Below, piece after piece: positions 20,720 to 30,222 of a DNA stretch of 64,000 nt. Below the pieces are notes generated by a model, which saw only the letters and a program-made list of their open reading frames with translations, searched no databases and was not told the DNA's origin. How positions within the stretch are numbered: the first letter of the stretch is position 1; each line of letters starts with the position of its first letter. The translations under genes were made by a program, and so were the position numbers. Location of the stretch: assembly GCF_029893345.1 (NCBI RefSeq), contig NZ_JARXVE010000003.1, positions 1 through 64,000 of the forward strand, read 5' to 3'. Source of the stretch: Mycolicibacterium frederiksbergense. Lineage in GTDB: Bacteria; Actinomycetota; Actinomycetes; Mycobacteriales; Mycobacteriaceae.

Positions 20720-23700
20720 GTAGCCAGCGAGCAGCCGAAGGCGAATCGCGCATGAGCACAGCGACGGCAGTAAAGCCTGCCGAGAGTGCCCCGCCCGCCC
20801 CGGCGGACCCCAAGACGGCCCGCTGGGTGGCCATCATCGCCGGGCTGATCGGGCTCATCTGTGCTGTGCTGACCCCGCTGCTGCCGGTGGTGCAGACCAC
20901 GGCGACGCTGAACTGGCCTCAACAGGGCGAGCTGAACAGCGTCACCGCGCCGCTGATCACCCAGACGCCGGTGCAGATGACCGTCACGGTGCCGTGCGAG
21001 CTGATCCGCTCGGTGCCGCCGGAGGGCGCCATGGTGCTGGGCACCGCGCCCAAGGACGGCAAGCAGGCCGCGCTCAACGCGTTGTTCGTCAACGTCACCA
21101 GCAAGCGTGTCGACATCACCGACCGCAACGTCGTGATCGCCAGTGTGCCGCGGGAGAAGGTGAATTCCGCTGCCTGCGAGCGCATCGAGATCACCTCGTC
21201 GGAGGCCGGCACCTTCGCCACCTTCGTCGGGCTGACCGACTCCGACGGTAAGGAGCTGCGCACCGGCTTCCCCGACCCGAACCTGCGCCCCCAGATCGTC
21301 GGTGTCTTCACCGAGCTGAGTGGACCGGCGCCGCAAGGGCTTTCGCTGTCGGCGACGATCGACACCCGGTTCACCTCGACGCCCACCACGCTCAAGCTGG
21401 TGGCGATGCTGCTCGGGATCGCGTCCACAGTGGTCGCGCTGCTGGCGTTGTGGCGGCTGGACCGGCTCGACGGCCGCCGGATGCACCATCTGATCCCGTC
21501 CCGCTGGCGCACCTTCAGCGCGGTCGACGTGGTGGTGGTCGGCGGGTTCCTGTCCTGGCATGTGATCGGGGCGAACTCCTCCGACGACGGCTACATCCTG
21601 CAGATGGCGCGGGTGGCCGACCATGCCGGCTACATGTCGAACTACTTCCGCTGGTTCGGCAGCCCGGAGGACCCGTTCGGCTGGTTCTACAACCTGCTGG
21701 CCTTGATGACCCATGTCAGCGACGCCAGCATCTGGATGCGGTTGCCCGACCTGATCTGTGCGCTGGTGTGCTGGCTGCTGCTGTCCCGTGAGGTGCTGCC
21801 GCGCCTCGGGCCCGCGGTGATCGCCTCCAAGCCCGCACTGTGGGCCGCAGGCCTGGTGCTGATGGCGGCCTGGATGCCGTTCAACAACGGTCTGCGCCCC
21901 GAGGGTCAGATCGCCACCGGCGCCCTGATCACCTACGTGCTGATCGAACGGGCGATCATCTCCGGACGGCTCACACCCGCCGCACTGGCGATCATCTCCG
22001 CGGCGTTCACCCTCGGCATCCAGCCCACCGGCCTGATCGCCGTCGCCGCGCTGCTCGCCGGTGGCCGCCCGATCCTGCGCATCCTGGTGCGCCGCCGCGG
22101 CACGCTGGGGGTGTGGCCGCTGGTGCTGCCACTGTTGGCCGCGGGCACGGTGATCCTGACGGTGGTGTTCGCCGACCAGACGCTGGCGACGGTGCTGGAA
22201 GCCACCAGGATTCGTACCGCGATCGGCCCGAGCCAGGAGTGGTACACCGAGAACCTGCGCTACTACTACCTGATCCTGCCGACCGTGGACGGCTCGCTGT
22301 CGCGCCGGTTCGGCTTCATGATCACCGCGCTGAGCCTGTTCGCCTCGCTGTTCATCATGTTGCGGCGCAAGCGGGTTCCGGGCGTGGCCCGCGGGCCGGT
22401 ATGGCGGCTGATGGGCATCATCTTCGCGACCATGTTCTGCCTGATGTTCACCCCCACCAAGTGGGTGCACCACTTCGGCCTGTTCGCCGCGGTGGGTGCG
22501 GCGATGGCCGCGGTGGTCACGGTGCTGGCCGGGCCTGCGGTGCTGCGTTCGGCGCGCAACCGGATGGCGTTCACCTCTGCCGTGCTGTTTGTGATGGCGC
22601 TGTGTTTCGCCACCACCAACGGCTGGTGGTACGTGTCCAGCTACGGGGTGCCGTTCAACAACGACAAGCCCGCCATCGGCGGAATCACGGTGAGCGCCAT
22701 CTTCTTTGCGCTGTTCGCGATCACCGCGCTGTGGGCGTTCTGGCTGCATTTCCGGCCCCCGGCCGATGGCTGGTTGACCCGGAGGTTGACCGCCGCACCG
22801 GTGCCGCTGGCGGCCGGGTTCATGGTGGTGGTGTTCGTCGGCTCGATGCTCTACGGATGGGTGCGCCAGGACGGCACCTACTCCAACGCGTCGTCGAACC
22901 TGCGGGCATTCGCCGGTGGCTGCGGGCTGGCCGACGATGTGCTGGTCGAGCCGGACACCAACAACGGATTCCTGACTCCGCTGCCCGGCGAGTACGGTCC
23001 GCTGGGGCCGCTGGGCGGTGCCGAACCGACCGGGTTCACCCCCAATGGGGTACCGGATCATATTGTCGCCGAGGCGATCCGGTTGACCGTGCCGATGCCG
23101 GGTATCGACGCCGACTGGAATGCGTCGGCCAAGCTGGACACCGAGGGCATCAACGGCTCGACGGTCCCGCTGCCCTACGGGCTGGATCCGGCCCGGGTGC
23201 CGCTGGCCGGCAGCTACAAGGACGGCTCGGCACAGCAGGTGAGCCGGCTGACCTCGGCGTGGTACCAGCTGCCCGCACCCGATGCCGCGCATCCGCTGGT
23301 GGTTGTCACCGCCGCCGGAACCATCACCGGCAACAGCATTTTCAACGGCCGCACCGAGGGCCAGGCCGTCGAACTGGAATACGGACGGCCCGGACCCGGC
23401 GGCGCCGCGGTGCCGGCCGGGCGGGTGCTGCCCTATGACCTCGGGCCGATCCCGTCGTGGCGTAACCTGCGGTTCGACCGCAGCGAGATTCCCGCCGATG
23501 CGACCTTCGTCCGGGTCGTGGCCGAGGACAAGTCACTGAGCCTCGGCGACTGGGTCGCGATCACCCCGCCCCGGGTGCCCGAGGTGAAGACGGTGCAGGA
23601 GTACATCGGCTCGGAGCAGCCGGTGCTGTTGGACTGGGCGGTCGGCCTGGCCTTCCCCTGCCAGCAGCCGATGCTGCACGCGAACGGTGTCACCGAGGTG

Positions 23701-23970
23701 CCGAAGTTCCGGATCACGCCGGACTACAACGCCAAGATGAAGGACACCGACACCTGGGAGGACGGCATCAACGGCGGTCTGCTGGGTATCAGTGACCTGC
23801 TGCTGCGCCAGCATGTGATGGCCACCTATCTGAACAAGGACTGGGGCCGGGACTGGGGTTCGCTGCGCAAGTTCGACACCATCGTCGACGCGGCGCCCGC
23901 TGAGCTGGAGCTCGGAACTGCGACGCACTCCGGGCTGTACAAGCCGGGCCGGATCCGGATCAAGCCGTAG
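20716..23970 (+). CDS. embB: Arabinosyltransferase EmbB
   Basis: A 1084-residue GT53 enzyme, partner of EmbA in arabinogalactan branching and main target of ethambutol. Catalytic loop [20 protein letters not shown]; the drug-site segment [10 protein letters not shown] keeps Met331, equivalent to M. tuberculosis Met306, so the known resistance substitution is absent. The C-terminal domain has [14 protein letters not shown] and [12 protein letters not shown]. Start at ATG 20716, coupled to embA; an internal ATG at 20752 ([11 protein letters not shown]) is a possible alternative start. The last 11 bp overlap the end of the convergent SRPBCC gene. Confidence 0.96.
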   Translation: MSSQRAAEGESRMSTATAVKPAESAPPAPADPKTARWVAIIAGLIGLICAVLTPLLPVVQTTATLNWPQQGELNSVTAPLITQTPVQMTVTVPCELIRSVPPEGAMVLGTAPKDGKQAALNALFVNVTSKRVDITDRNVVIASVPREKVNSAACERIEITSSEAGTFATFVGLTDSDGKELRTGFPDPNLRPQIVGVFTELSGPAPQGLSLSATIDTRFTSTPTTLKLVAMLLGIASTVVALLALWRLDRLDGRRMHHLIPSRWRTFSAVDVVVVGGFLSWHVIGANSSDDGYILQMARVADHAGYMSNYFRWFGSPEDPFGWFYNLLALMTHVSDASIWMRLPDLICALVCWLLLSREVLPRLGPAVIASKPALWAAGLVLMAAWMPFNNGLRPEGQIATGALITYVLIERAIISGRLTPAALAIISAAFTLGIQPTGLIAVAALLAGGRPILRILVRRRGTLGVWPLVLPLLAAGTVILTVVFADQTLATVLEATRIRTAIGPSQEWYTENLRYYYLILPTVDGSLSRRFGFMITALSLFASLFIMLRRKRVPGVARGPVWRLMGIIFATMFCLMFTPTKWVHHFGLFAAVGAAMAAVVTVLAGPAVLRSARNRMAFTSAVLFVMALCFATTNGWWYVSSYGVPFNNDKPAIGGITVSAIFFALFAITALWAFWLHFRPPADGWLTRRLTAAPVPLAAGFMVVVFVGSMLYGWVRQDGTYSNASSNLRAFAGGCGLADDVLVEPDTNNGFLTPLPGEYGPLGPLGGAEPTGFTPNGVPDHIVAEAIRLTVPMPGIDADWNASAKLDTEGINGSTVPLPYGLDPARVPLAGSYKDGSAQQVSRLTSAWYQLPAPDAAHPLVVVTAAGTITGNSIFNGRTEGQAVELEYGRPGPGGAAVPAGRVLPYDLGPIPSWRNLRFDRSEIPADATFVRVVAEDKSLSLGDWVAITPPRVPEVKTVQEYIGSEQPVLLDWAVGLAFPCQQPMLHANGVTEVPKFRITPDYNAKMKDTDTWEDGINGGLLGISDLLLRQHVMATYLNKDWGRDWGSLRKFDTIVDAAPAELELGTATHSGLYKPGRIRIKP

Positions 23971-24424
23971 GTTCGCGGTGCTCGGCGGCGCTGACGAGTT
24001 TTCGCGTCAGCGTCCCGAGCACCCCACGCAGAACCAGCCAGTACGCCAACCCGACGACGCGCCAACGGGTTTCGTACGCACCCCGCCACGTCACCTGCGT
24101 CCCGCCGGCGGCCTCGGTAAACGTCACTTGCGCCTGATAGTCCCGGATCGGACCGGTCGCGAGAATGGTGTACCCATGCCGGCGGTCCGGTTCATGGATG
24201 GTGGTCATCTCACGGGTCGGCTTCCGGCGGGTGCCCACGGCCCGGATCGCCCCGACGCCGCCGTCGCCGGCCGGACCCCGAGTCTCCCAGGCCGAAAATG
24301 GGATCAGCGGCGAAGCCCACTCGGACCATCGGGATCCGTCGGACACGATGGCGAATAGGGTGCGCGGCGACGCCGTGGTCCGGCGGCGGACAACGCATTC
24401 ATAGCGGTGGTACACGGTCGACAC
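23960..24424 (-). CDS. SRPBCC (polyketide cyclase/START-like) family protein
   Basis: A 154-residue protein beginning VSTVYHRYECVVRRR. The pattern SPRTLFAIVSDGSRWSEWASPL, then GVGAIRAVG, EPDRRHGYTI and AGGTQVTWRGAYETRW is that of the SRPBCC/Bet v1-like hydrophobic-ligand fold. Ligand is unknown. GTG start at 24424 lies 31 bp from the start of a divergent TetR gene, across a near-perfect palindrome, so the TetR protein very likely controls it. Its 3' end overlaps the embB 3' end by 11 bp. Confidence 0.82.
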   Translation of the reverse strand: MSTVYHRYECVVRRRTTASPRTLFAIVSDGSRWSEWASPLIPFSAWETRGPAGDGGVGAIRAVGTRRKPTREMTTIHEPDRRHGYTILATGPIRDYQAQVTFTEAAGGTQVTWRGAYETRWRVVGLAYWLVLRGVLGTLTRKLVSAAEHREPTA

Positions 24425-24426
24425 CG

Positions 24427-24447
24427 TAACAGAACGATGTTCTATTA
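24427..24447. promoter_or_regulatory. TetR operator overlapping a leaderless promoter
   Basis: The core AGAAC-GAT-GTTCT (24431-24443) is a perfect inverted repeat; extended arms TAACAGAAC and GTTCTATTA differ from symmetry by one base. A -10 hexamer TATTAT (24443-24448) overlaps its right edge and sits 6 nt before the TetR ATG, so repressor binding would block both the regulator's own leaderless transcript and the divergent SRPBCC gene. Confidence 0.7.
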
Positions 24448-24454
24448 TTTCCAA

Positions 24455-25075
24455 ATGCCGGAATCCGCCCAGCCGTTTACCCGCGCCCGCAGCGAGGCGC
24501 AGCGTCAGGACCGGTTGTCCCAGTTGATGACCGCAACGCGGGGATGCCTCGAGCACACCCCCGCGGCGGCGCTGACGTTGGGCGATGTAGCCGCAGCGGC
24601 CGGACTGGCGAAGTCGGGCATCCTGCGCTACGCCGGTTCACGCGAGGCGCTGCTGCTGCGGGTGATGTACGACGAGCACCTCGCCTGGATCGACACCCTG
24701 GCCGACGAACTGCGCACGGCCACTCCGGCACCGACACTGGCATTGGCACTGGCTCACACGCTGGCCGCGCAACCGGTGCTGTGCGATCTCATCGCGGCCT
24801 CGCCGGTACTCATCAATCGGCTTGGGCCGGAAGAGCTGCGCGTCCTGGTGGCGCAGGCCAGAGAGGTGCAGCAGCGGCTCGGCGCGACGCTGCAGCCCGC
24901 GCTCCCGCTCTCCGATGAGCAGTTGAGGTCGCTGACGGCAGCCATCCACGCATTCACCGGGACGGTCTGGGCGTGGACCACACCGGGTTCGGCCGGGCAC
25001 CCCACGATGGTCAGCGATTTCGAATCCACCGTGGGCCGGCTGCTCGACATCTTCATCGCGGGTCTACAGGTTTAG
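24455..25075 (+). CDS. TetR-family transcriptional regulator
   Basis: A 206-residue one-domain regulator. The N-terminal helix-turn-helix is LTLGDVAAAAGLAKSGILRYAGSREALLLRVM (residues about 45-76), followed by an all-helical ligand domain rich in Leu and Ala. ATG 24455 lies directly behind a TATTAT -10, with no room for a ribosome site, so it is probably leaderless. It likely represses itself and the divergent SRPBCC gene through the palindrome between them; whether the iron operon behind it is also a target is unknown. Its end converges with efeB, 10 bp apart. Confidence 0.88.
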   Translation: MPESAQPFTRARSEAQRQDRLSQLMTATRGCLEHTPAAALTLGDVAAAAGLAKSGILRYAGSREALLLRVMYDEHLAWIDTLADELRTATPAPTLALALAHTLAAQPVLCDLIAASPVLINRLGPEELRVLVAQAREVQQRLGATLQPALPLSDEQLRSLTAAIHAFTGTVWAWTTPGSAGHPTMVSDFESTVGRLLDIFIAGLQV

Positions 25076-25085
25076 GCCAGTACAC

Positions 25086-26315
25086 CTAGGCCAGCAACGA
25101 CTTTGCGTACCAGTCGTTTTCGTCGGCCAGGCCGGGCAGCGCGAAGAAGTAGCCGCCGCCGAACGGCTGCACGTAGTCGACCAGGGGTTCGTCGTTGAGC
25201 CGGCCCTGCACGGTCTCGAACTGCCGGTCGATGTCCTGCTGGAAGCAGACGAAGACGTGGCCCGACTGCATGTTGCCGTTGAGGTCCACACCCAGGTCGT
25301 AGTTGTAGGACCGGCGCAGCAGCCGCTGATTGTCAGTGTCGGGCGTGCGCGGGTTGGCCAGCCGGATGTGGGCGTCGAGCGGGATGGTCTTGCCCTCGGC
25401 GTCGGCCGCATAGTTGGGGATGTCGAACTCGCTGTTGCCGTCCAGCGGCGCCCCGCTGTCGCGGCGGCGACCGAACATGCGCTCCTGCTCGTTGATCGAC
25501 ACCCGGTCCCAGAACTCCACCATCATCCGGATCACCCGGACCACCAGGTAGGTTCCGCCGTGGGTCCAGGCCGGTTCGGCCGGGTCACTCACCCACACCA
25601 GGTTCGCGGCATCGGTCGATTCCGGGTTCACGGTGCCGTCCTTGAACCCGAGCAGGTTGCGGCCGGTGCCCGACGGGCGCGGCGGCGAGTTGTATCCGTC
25701 GATGCGCCACCGCATTTGCATGGAGCCGCGCACGGCGCGGGTGATGTCGCGCAGGGCGTGGTGCACCGTGTCGGGGTTGTGCGCGCACAACTGCACCAGC
25801 ACATCCCCGTGACTCCACTGCGGATCCGGAAAGTCGTTGGGGAACACCGTCATCGGCTTGAGCTTGGCGGGCTTGCGGTCACCGAGGCCGAACCGTCCGT
25901 CGAACAGGCTGGCGCCGACGGCGACCGTGACGGTCAACCCGTCGGCCGGGATCACCGGCCCGAGCACCGCACTGTCGGCGGGCGGCTGACAGATTCCCAG
26001 CTCCGGCGGGGTGCCACCGGAGGTCAGGAACCGGGCCCGCTCGGTCAGCACCATGAGGGTTTCCGCCAGCGCGGCCTTGTCCTTGGCGATGACGTCAAAG
26101 GCGATGTGGCTGGAGAAATTCTGCTTCTGAGCCGGCGGCGGGGTCAGGATCCCGGACTGGTGCTCACCGTGAAACGGGTAGTGCTCGGGCGGGGCGGCCA
26201 CGGTCGCCGCGTTGGCGTCGACGGCCTTTCCCTCGAGCAGCACGGCCCCGGTGAGCGCGGTTCCGGCGGTACCGACGGCGGCGCCGCGCAGGAAATGCCT
26301 TCTGCTGACATCCAT
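25086..26315 (-). CDS. efeB: EfeB-type DyP peroxidase (Tat-exported)
   Basis: A 409-residue dye-decolorising peroxidase. The twin-arginine signal SRRHFLRGAAVG (Arg5-Arg6) predicts Tat export with cofactor already bound. The DyP signature LLGFKDGTVNPE (Asp226 in GxxDG) and the C-terminal haem-side blocks LLRRSYNYD and GHVFVCFQQDIDRQF are present. In EfeUOB systems it acts with EfeO on ferrous iron oxidation or haem iron release at the membrane. It is nine bases downstream of the EfeU-EfeO fusion gene on the same strand. Confidence 0.93.
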   Translation of the reverse strand: MDVSRRHFLRGAAVGTAGTALTGAVLLEGKAVDANAATVAAPPEHYPFHGEHQSGILTPPPAQKQNFSSHIAFDVIAKDKAALAETLMVLTERARFLTSGGTPPELGICQPPADSAVLGPVIPADGLTVTVAVGASLFDGRFGLGDRKPAKLKPMTVFPNDFPDPQWSHGDVLVQLCAHNPDTVHHALRDITRAVRGSMQMRWRIDGYNSPPRPSGTGRNLLGFKDGTVNPESTDAANLVWVSDPAEPAWTHGGTYLVVRVIRMMVEFWDRVSINEQERMFGRRRDSGAPLDGNSEFDIPNYAADAEGKTIPLDAHIRLANPRTPDTDNQRLLRRSYNYDLGVDLNGNMQSGHVFVCFQQDIDRQFETVQGRLNDEPLVDYVQPFGGGYFFALPGLADENDWYAKSLLA

Positions 26316-26324
26316 CTGCGGCTC

Positions 26325-28388
26325 CTATCGGCTGACCGGTAGTTCGATGACGAGCGGTACCGAGGCCAGCGTCTCCAGAGCGTGACCCAGCGCCGCATTG
26401 ACGGCGCTGCGCTGTTCGGACGGCACCTGCGCCAGCGGCACCCAGCGCCCACCGACCTGAGTGGCGCGCAACGCGGCGTCCAGTGTGTCGAGCGCAGACC
26501 CGGTCTCCCCCAACAGCTTCGGTGCCCGCGGGGTGATCAGCGGCTCGAACTGGCCCAGCACCGCGCGGGTGGCTTGCACCGACGCCGCAGTCTCGGCATA
26601 TTCGGTGCCCGCACCCTGGTTGGTGTAGCCCATCAGCTGGAACCGCAACATGTCCTCCAGAATCTCGTGCGGCCGCTTGGTCTGGTCGGCGGGTTCGGGC
26701 ATGGCGTCACCGAGGTTGGCGCGCAGCGTGGTGACCTCATCGGCCAGCGCATCGGCCACCGGGATCAGCTGCGCGGCCGGTTGCCCGTGCCACAGCCCGT
26801 ACTCGAGGCGGCGCAGGCCGGCGAAGTTCGAATCGGTCACGCCGCCGGGCAGGCCGTGCGGTAACCCGGCGATGGCGTCGGCATAGTCGCCGAAGGCGCC
26901 GTAGGCGGCGCCGACCCGGTTCCAGGTCAGCATGGCCGCGGTCCAATCCGCTTTGGCCGCATCGATATTCGCACTGCCGAGGTCGGCGCGGATGCGGTGC
27001 ACCTGATCGGTAAGGGTGCCGAGCAGCCCGTCGACGTAGCCCTGGTAGGCCGCCATGGCGGGTTTCAGGTCGTCCTCGGTAACCCGCACGATGGGCGCCG
27101 GGGCGCCCGGAACATCCGGTCCGCTCACCTGTTTGGGCTGCGACACCATGGCGGGCTGTCCGGCCATCAGGCAGCTGAACGTGTAGGTTCCCGAACCCAG
27201 GGTGGCCGACATCGGCGCGCTGGTGGCCGGGCCGAGCGTCTCGATCTCTGCGACCACGCCATTGTCGGCGTCGACCAGGTTGATCTCCCCGGTCTTGCCG
27301 GACTTGTTGACCACGGTGAACGTCTGGCTACCCGCCCGCACCGTCGACCAGTCGTCGGCGCAGCCGGTCGCGGTGATGGTGACCCGGGTGGCGTCGGATT
27401 CGTACGCCGACGGCAGCAGCGCGATGACGGTCGCCGCGAGCACCGCGGGCACCACCACGACCGCGGCGGCCACGGCCACCGGCTTCCGGGCGATCAACCG
27501 GCTGAAGAACGCCGGACCCAAAGGTGTTGGCGGTTCCGCCGATTCTGCAGGTTTCGCCGGGGCCTGCCGCGAGGCCCGCAGAAAGGCCGGGATGACGACG
27601 ACGAGATAGCCGGCCCACGCCAGCACCTGCAGCACCGTCATGCGCGGGGTCAGCTGGGTGACGCCGGTGATGATGCTGACCCACCACGAGTCGGCCCAAC
27701 CGTGTGCACTGAAGTCGAACGCGTACCAGGACCGGCCCGGCAGCCAGCCCGCGGTCTGCAGATCGCCGATGCCGTAGGACAGGATGCCCGCGGCGATCAC
27801 GATCAGCACCACGGCGGTCCGGGTGAAGAACACCTTCAGGTTCATCCGCACCGAACGCCGGTACAGCAACCAGCACAGCAGCACGGCGATGCCCAGGCCG
27901 ACGGCGCCGCCGATGATCGGGCCGATCGACTCCCCGGCCGCTTTGGCCGCGGTCCAGAAGAACAGCGTGGTTTCCAGCCCTTCGCGGGCGACCGCCAGAA
28001 ACGCCGTCACCGCCAGCGCCCCGGCGCCCAGCATCAACGCGTCGGAGACCTTGCCGCTGAGCTCCCCGGACAGGTTGGCCGCGGTGCGCGACATCCAGAA
28101 GATCATCGCGGTGACCAATGCGACCGCCAGGATGCTGAGCAGCCCGCCGACGATGTCCTGGCCGATGCCGCCGAGCGCACTGGTGGTCGAACTCAGCACC
28201 GCCGCGAAGCTCGCGGACACCGTCAGGGCCCCCAGCAGCCCCAGCCACACCGGGGCGGTCGGCCGCCGGACATCCCCGGCCAGCGGGGACTTGTGCACGG
28301 CGGCCAGCAGGATGCTGACCACCAGGCCGGCTTCAAGGCCCTCGCGCAGGCCGATCAGCAGGTTCGGCACCGCGTCGGATAGGACCAC
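26325..28388 (-). CDS. EfeU-EfeO fusion: FTR1-type iron permease joined to cupredoxin-imelysin domain
   Basis: 687 residues. Residues 1-280 form a seven-helix FTR1/EfeU permease with two REGLE iron motifs (LREGLEAGL, residues 14-22; AREGLETTL, 134-142). A linker and one extra helix (about 310-333) lead to an outer-face EfeO part: a cupredoxin-like domain (VTITATGCADDW, YTFSCLMAGQP) and an imelysin/M75 domain from about 430 (DWTAAMLTWNRVGAAYGAF; NFAGLRRLEYGLWHG). In many bacteria these are separate EfeU and EfeO proteins; here one chain joins ferrous capture and permeation. GTG start at 28388 sits beside an IdeR-like box. EfeB follows. Confidence 0.92.
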   Translation of the reverse strand: MVLSDAVPNLLIGLREGLEAGLVVSILLAAVHKSPLAGDVRRPTAPVWLGLLGALTVSASFAAVLSSTTSALGGIGQDIVGGLLSILAVALVTAMIFWMSRTAANLSGELSGKVSDALMLGAGALAVTAFLAVAREGLETTLFFWTAAKAAGESIGPIIGGAVGLGIAVLLCWLLYRRSVRMNLKVFFTRTAVVLIVIAAGILSYGIGDLQTAGWLPGRSWYAFDFSAHGWADSWWVSIITGVTQLTPRMTVLQVLAWAGYLVVVIPAFLRASRQAPAKPAESAEPPTPLGPAFFSRLIARKPVAVAAAVVVVPAVLAATVIALLPSAYESDATRVTITATGCADDWSTVRAGSQTFTVVNKSGKTGEINLVDADNGVVAEIETLGPATSAPMSATLGSGTYTFSCLMAGQPAMVSQPKQVSGPDVPGAPAPIVRVTEDDLKPAMAAYQGYVDGLLGTLTDQVHRIRADLGSANIDAAKADWTAAMLTWNRVGAAYGAFGDYADAIAGLPHGLPGGVTDSNFAGLRRLEYGLWHGQPAAQLIPVADALADEVTTLRANLGDAMPEPADQTKRPHEILEDMLRFQLMGYTNQGAGTEYAETAASVQATRAVLGQFEPLITPRAPKLLGETGSALDTLDAALRATQVGGRWVPLAQVPSEQRSAVNAALGHALETLASVPLVIELPVSR

Positions 28389-28412
28389 CTAATTAAGGTA
28401 AGGCACACCTCC
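28389..28412 (-). promoter_or_regulatory. IdeR/DtxR-like iron box over the efe promoter
   Basis: On the plus strand TAAGGTAAGGCACACCTCC (28394-28412) matches the 19-bp IdeR consensus at 13 positions by eye, including both GGT/ACC-type arms. On the minus strand TACCTT (28400-28395) lies 6 nt before the GTG of the fusion gene and can serve as the -10 of a leaderless message. Iron-loaded IdeR would then cover the -10 and repress iron uptake. Confidence 0.62.
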
Positions 28413-28433
28413 TGTGAGGATGCTGTGCGGGTG

Positions 28434-29435
28434 TCAGTGCGGCGGGCCCAGGTATGGGAACACGTCGAGGGTGTCGGTGTGCGGGCTCAGCCCGCTCGGC
28501 GGGCAGTCGCCCTTGGTCAGCGAGGCCAGCCGGTAGTCGATCACGTCGTCGGTGAACACCCGGCCATTCGGGTACTTGGCGGGTTTGGCCGGGTTGAACG
28601 TCAGCATGTCGGGCAGGAGGCCCTCGGCATCGATGGCGGCGATCGCCTCGTCGTGCGAGTAGCCGCCGGTGTGCCCCAAGAGGTGGATGAACTGGCCGAT
28701 CCAGCGCTCCCGATCGTGGATCGGCTCGCTGGCGTTGTACTCCAGCTTGGTGTCGTCGGTGTTGAAGAAGCTGCTCACCGACGGATGTCCGGCCCGATCG
28801 ACATGCAGCAGCTCACCGTCGCGACGCACACTGCAGCGGCCCCAGATCCGGATGTCGGGCGCGGCGCCCAACTGCGCGGTGGGCAGCTCCATGACCATCG
28901 AGCACACGTTGGCCCGGGTGTTGGAATCCACACCGGTCCAAGGGGATTCACTGCCGAGGTGGGGTGCGGTGAAATTGCGCCCGCCGGTGATGTCGAACAG
29001 GTTCTTGATGCCGTCGAAGTCGAAGAAGAAGGCGTCACTGCGGGCACCCGCGAAGAACCGGTAGGCATTGGTCTCGGCGATCACCGGCTCGTGCCCGAAC
29101 GACACCTCGACACCGGTGAAGATCCGCTCCCCCACCGCTTGCGGCGATTCGGCCTCGTCCTCGGCAGCCAGATACACATCGACGGTCTGGCGGCCGTCGA
29201 CCGGCTCGGAGAACACGTAGCTGAACGCGATGTCGTTGCGCAGGTCGCCGTCGTTGTCGATGGCCAGCCGGTAGATGGCGTCGGGATGCATCGCATCGGC
29301 CTGGGCATTCGCGTTGAGGATGAGCACCGTGCGTGACGGGTCGGCCGGTGATTGAAACGCATACAGATCGCACAGATCAAGACGCTGATCGCCCAGCGGA
29401 GGCCCGAGGCTCAGCCCGGTGAAGTGGTTCGACAT
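28434..29435 (-). CDS. DUF4331 family protein
   Basis: A 333-residue protein with the DUF4331 pattern: N-terminal DLCDLYAFQSPADPSRTVLILNAN, then GDLRNDIAFSYVFSEP, ARSDAFFFDFDG, RANVCSMVMELP and the C-terminal DVIDYRLASLTKGDCP. No signal peptide is visible. Biochemical function is unknown. It is transcribed in the same direction as the iron operon and ends 45 bp before it, but the IdeR-like promoter in that gap suggests the iron genes can be expressed separately. Confidence 0.8.
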   Translation of the reverse strand: MSNHFTGLSLGPPLGDQRLDLCDLYAFQSPADPSRTVLILNANAQADAMHPDAIYRLAIDNDGDLRNDIAFSYVFSEPVDGRQTVDVYLAAEDEAESPQAVGERIFTGVEVSFGHEPVIAETNAYRFFAGARSDAFFFDFDGIKNLFDITGGRNFTAPHLGSESPWTGVDSNTRANVCSMVMELPTAQLGAAPDIRIWGRCSVRRDGELLHVDRAGHPSVSSFFNTDDTKLEYNASEPIHDRERWIGQFIHLLGHTGGYSHDEAIAAIDAEGLLPDMLTFNPAKPAKYPNGRVFTDDVIDYRLASLTKGDCPPSGLSPHTDTLDVFPYLGPPH

Positions 29436-29482
29436 GCGTACGATCCAACTCCTCGACCGGCCCCGCCGTACCCGAAAACGAG

Positions 29483-30073
29483 TTACAGGTGTTGCTTGGC
29501 CTCCTCGTAGGAACCGGTGCGCTCGGCATCGTCGCGGCCATAGACCAGATGGACGACCCCGGTGGTGAAGGTGTTCGAGCTCAGCAGCGTCAGCGGGATG
29601 GTCTCCCCGGTATCGAAGAGCCGCATGCCTTGGCCGACGACGATCGGATGGATCAAGAGATTCAGTTCGTCGAGCAGTCCGGCCGCCAGCAGCTGCCGCA
29701 CCACCGAGACCGAACCGCTCAGCGTGATGTCGCCGCCCGGCTCGTTCTTCAGCGCGGTGACCGATTCCACCAGATCACCGGTGAGCTGTTCGGTATTGCG
29801 CCAATCGAATTCGAGGCTCTGCCCGGACACCACGATCTTGCGGGCATCACCGAGCAGCTTGGCGAACTCGGCGTCCTCGCCGCCTTCGGCCTCGCGGTCC
29901 GGCCAGGCGCCGGCGAAGCTGTCGTAGGTCCGCCGGCCGAGCAGGATGGTGTCGGTGAACTGTGCGCCGACGGCAGCGCCCATCTCGTCGTTGAAGTACG
30001 GGAAATGCCATTGGTCGGGCGCCTCCACCACGCCGTCGAGGGCGATGAACAGGCCTGCGGTGATTCGTCTCAT
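29483..30073 (-). CDS. Dihydrofolate reductase-like (RibD C-terminal) family protein
   Basis: A 196-residue protein starting MRRITAGLFIALDGVVEAPD, the standard start of the RibD_C/DHFR-like family, with LLGRRTYDSFAGAWP, KIVVSGQSL, DITLSGSVSVVRQLLAAGLLDE and LLIHPIVVGQGMRLF. These are NADPH-dependent reductases of folate- or pteridine-like substrates; the true substrate is not predictable. I chose the ATG at 30073; an upstream in-frame ATG would add 38 unrelated residues. Confidence 0.85.
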   Translation of the reverse strand: MRRITAGLFIALDGVVEAPDQWHFPYFNDEMGAAVGAQFTDTILLGRRTYDSFAGAWPDREAEGGEDAEFAKLLGDARKIVVSGQSLEFDWRNTEQLTGDLVESVTALKNEPGGDITLSGSVSVVRQLLAAGLLDELNLLIHPIVVGQGMRLFDTGETIPLTLLSSNTFTTGVVHLVYGRDDAERTGSYEEAKQHL

Positions 30074-30222
30074 GCCGTTGTGACCCGGGCCGACCGCGAA
30101 ACTCATCGGCAGTCCACATCGCTTGGCCCGATCACCTGCACCAGCGAGACCTCCGGCCTGGCGTGTACCGATACCGGCAGCGGACACTTCTTCCGGGTAT
30201 CACGCGAGGCGTATCAGCTGGG

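Noticed and set aside
20659..23292. A 877-codon minus-strand frame opposite embB
   Set aside because: Same GC-bias shadow; embB is unambiguous on the plus strand.
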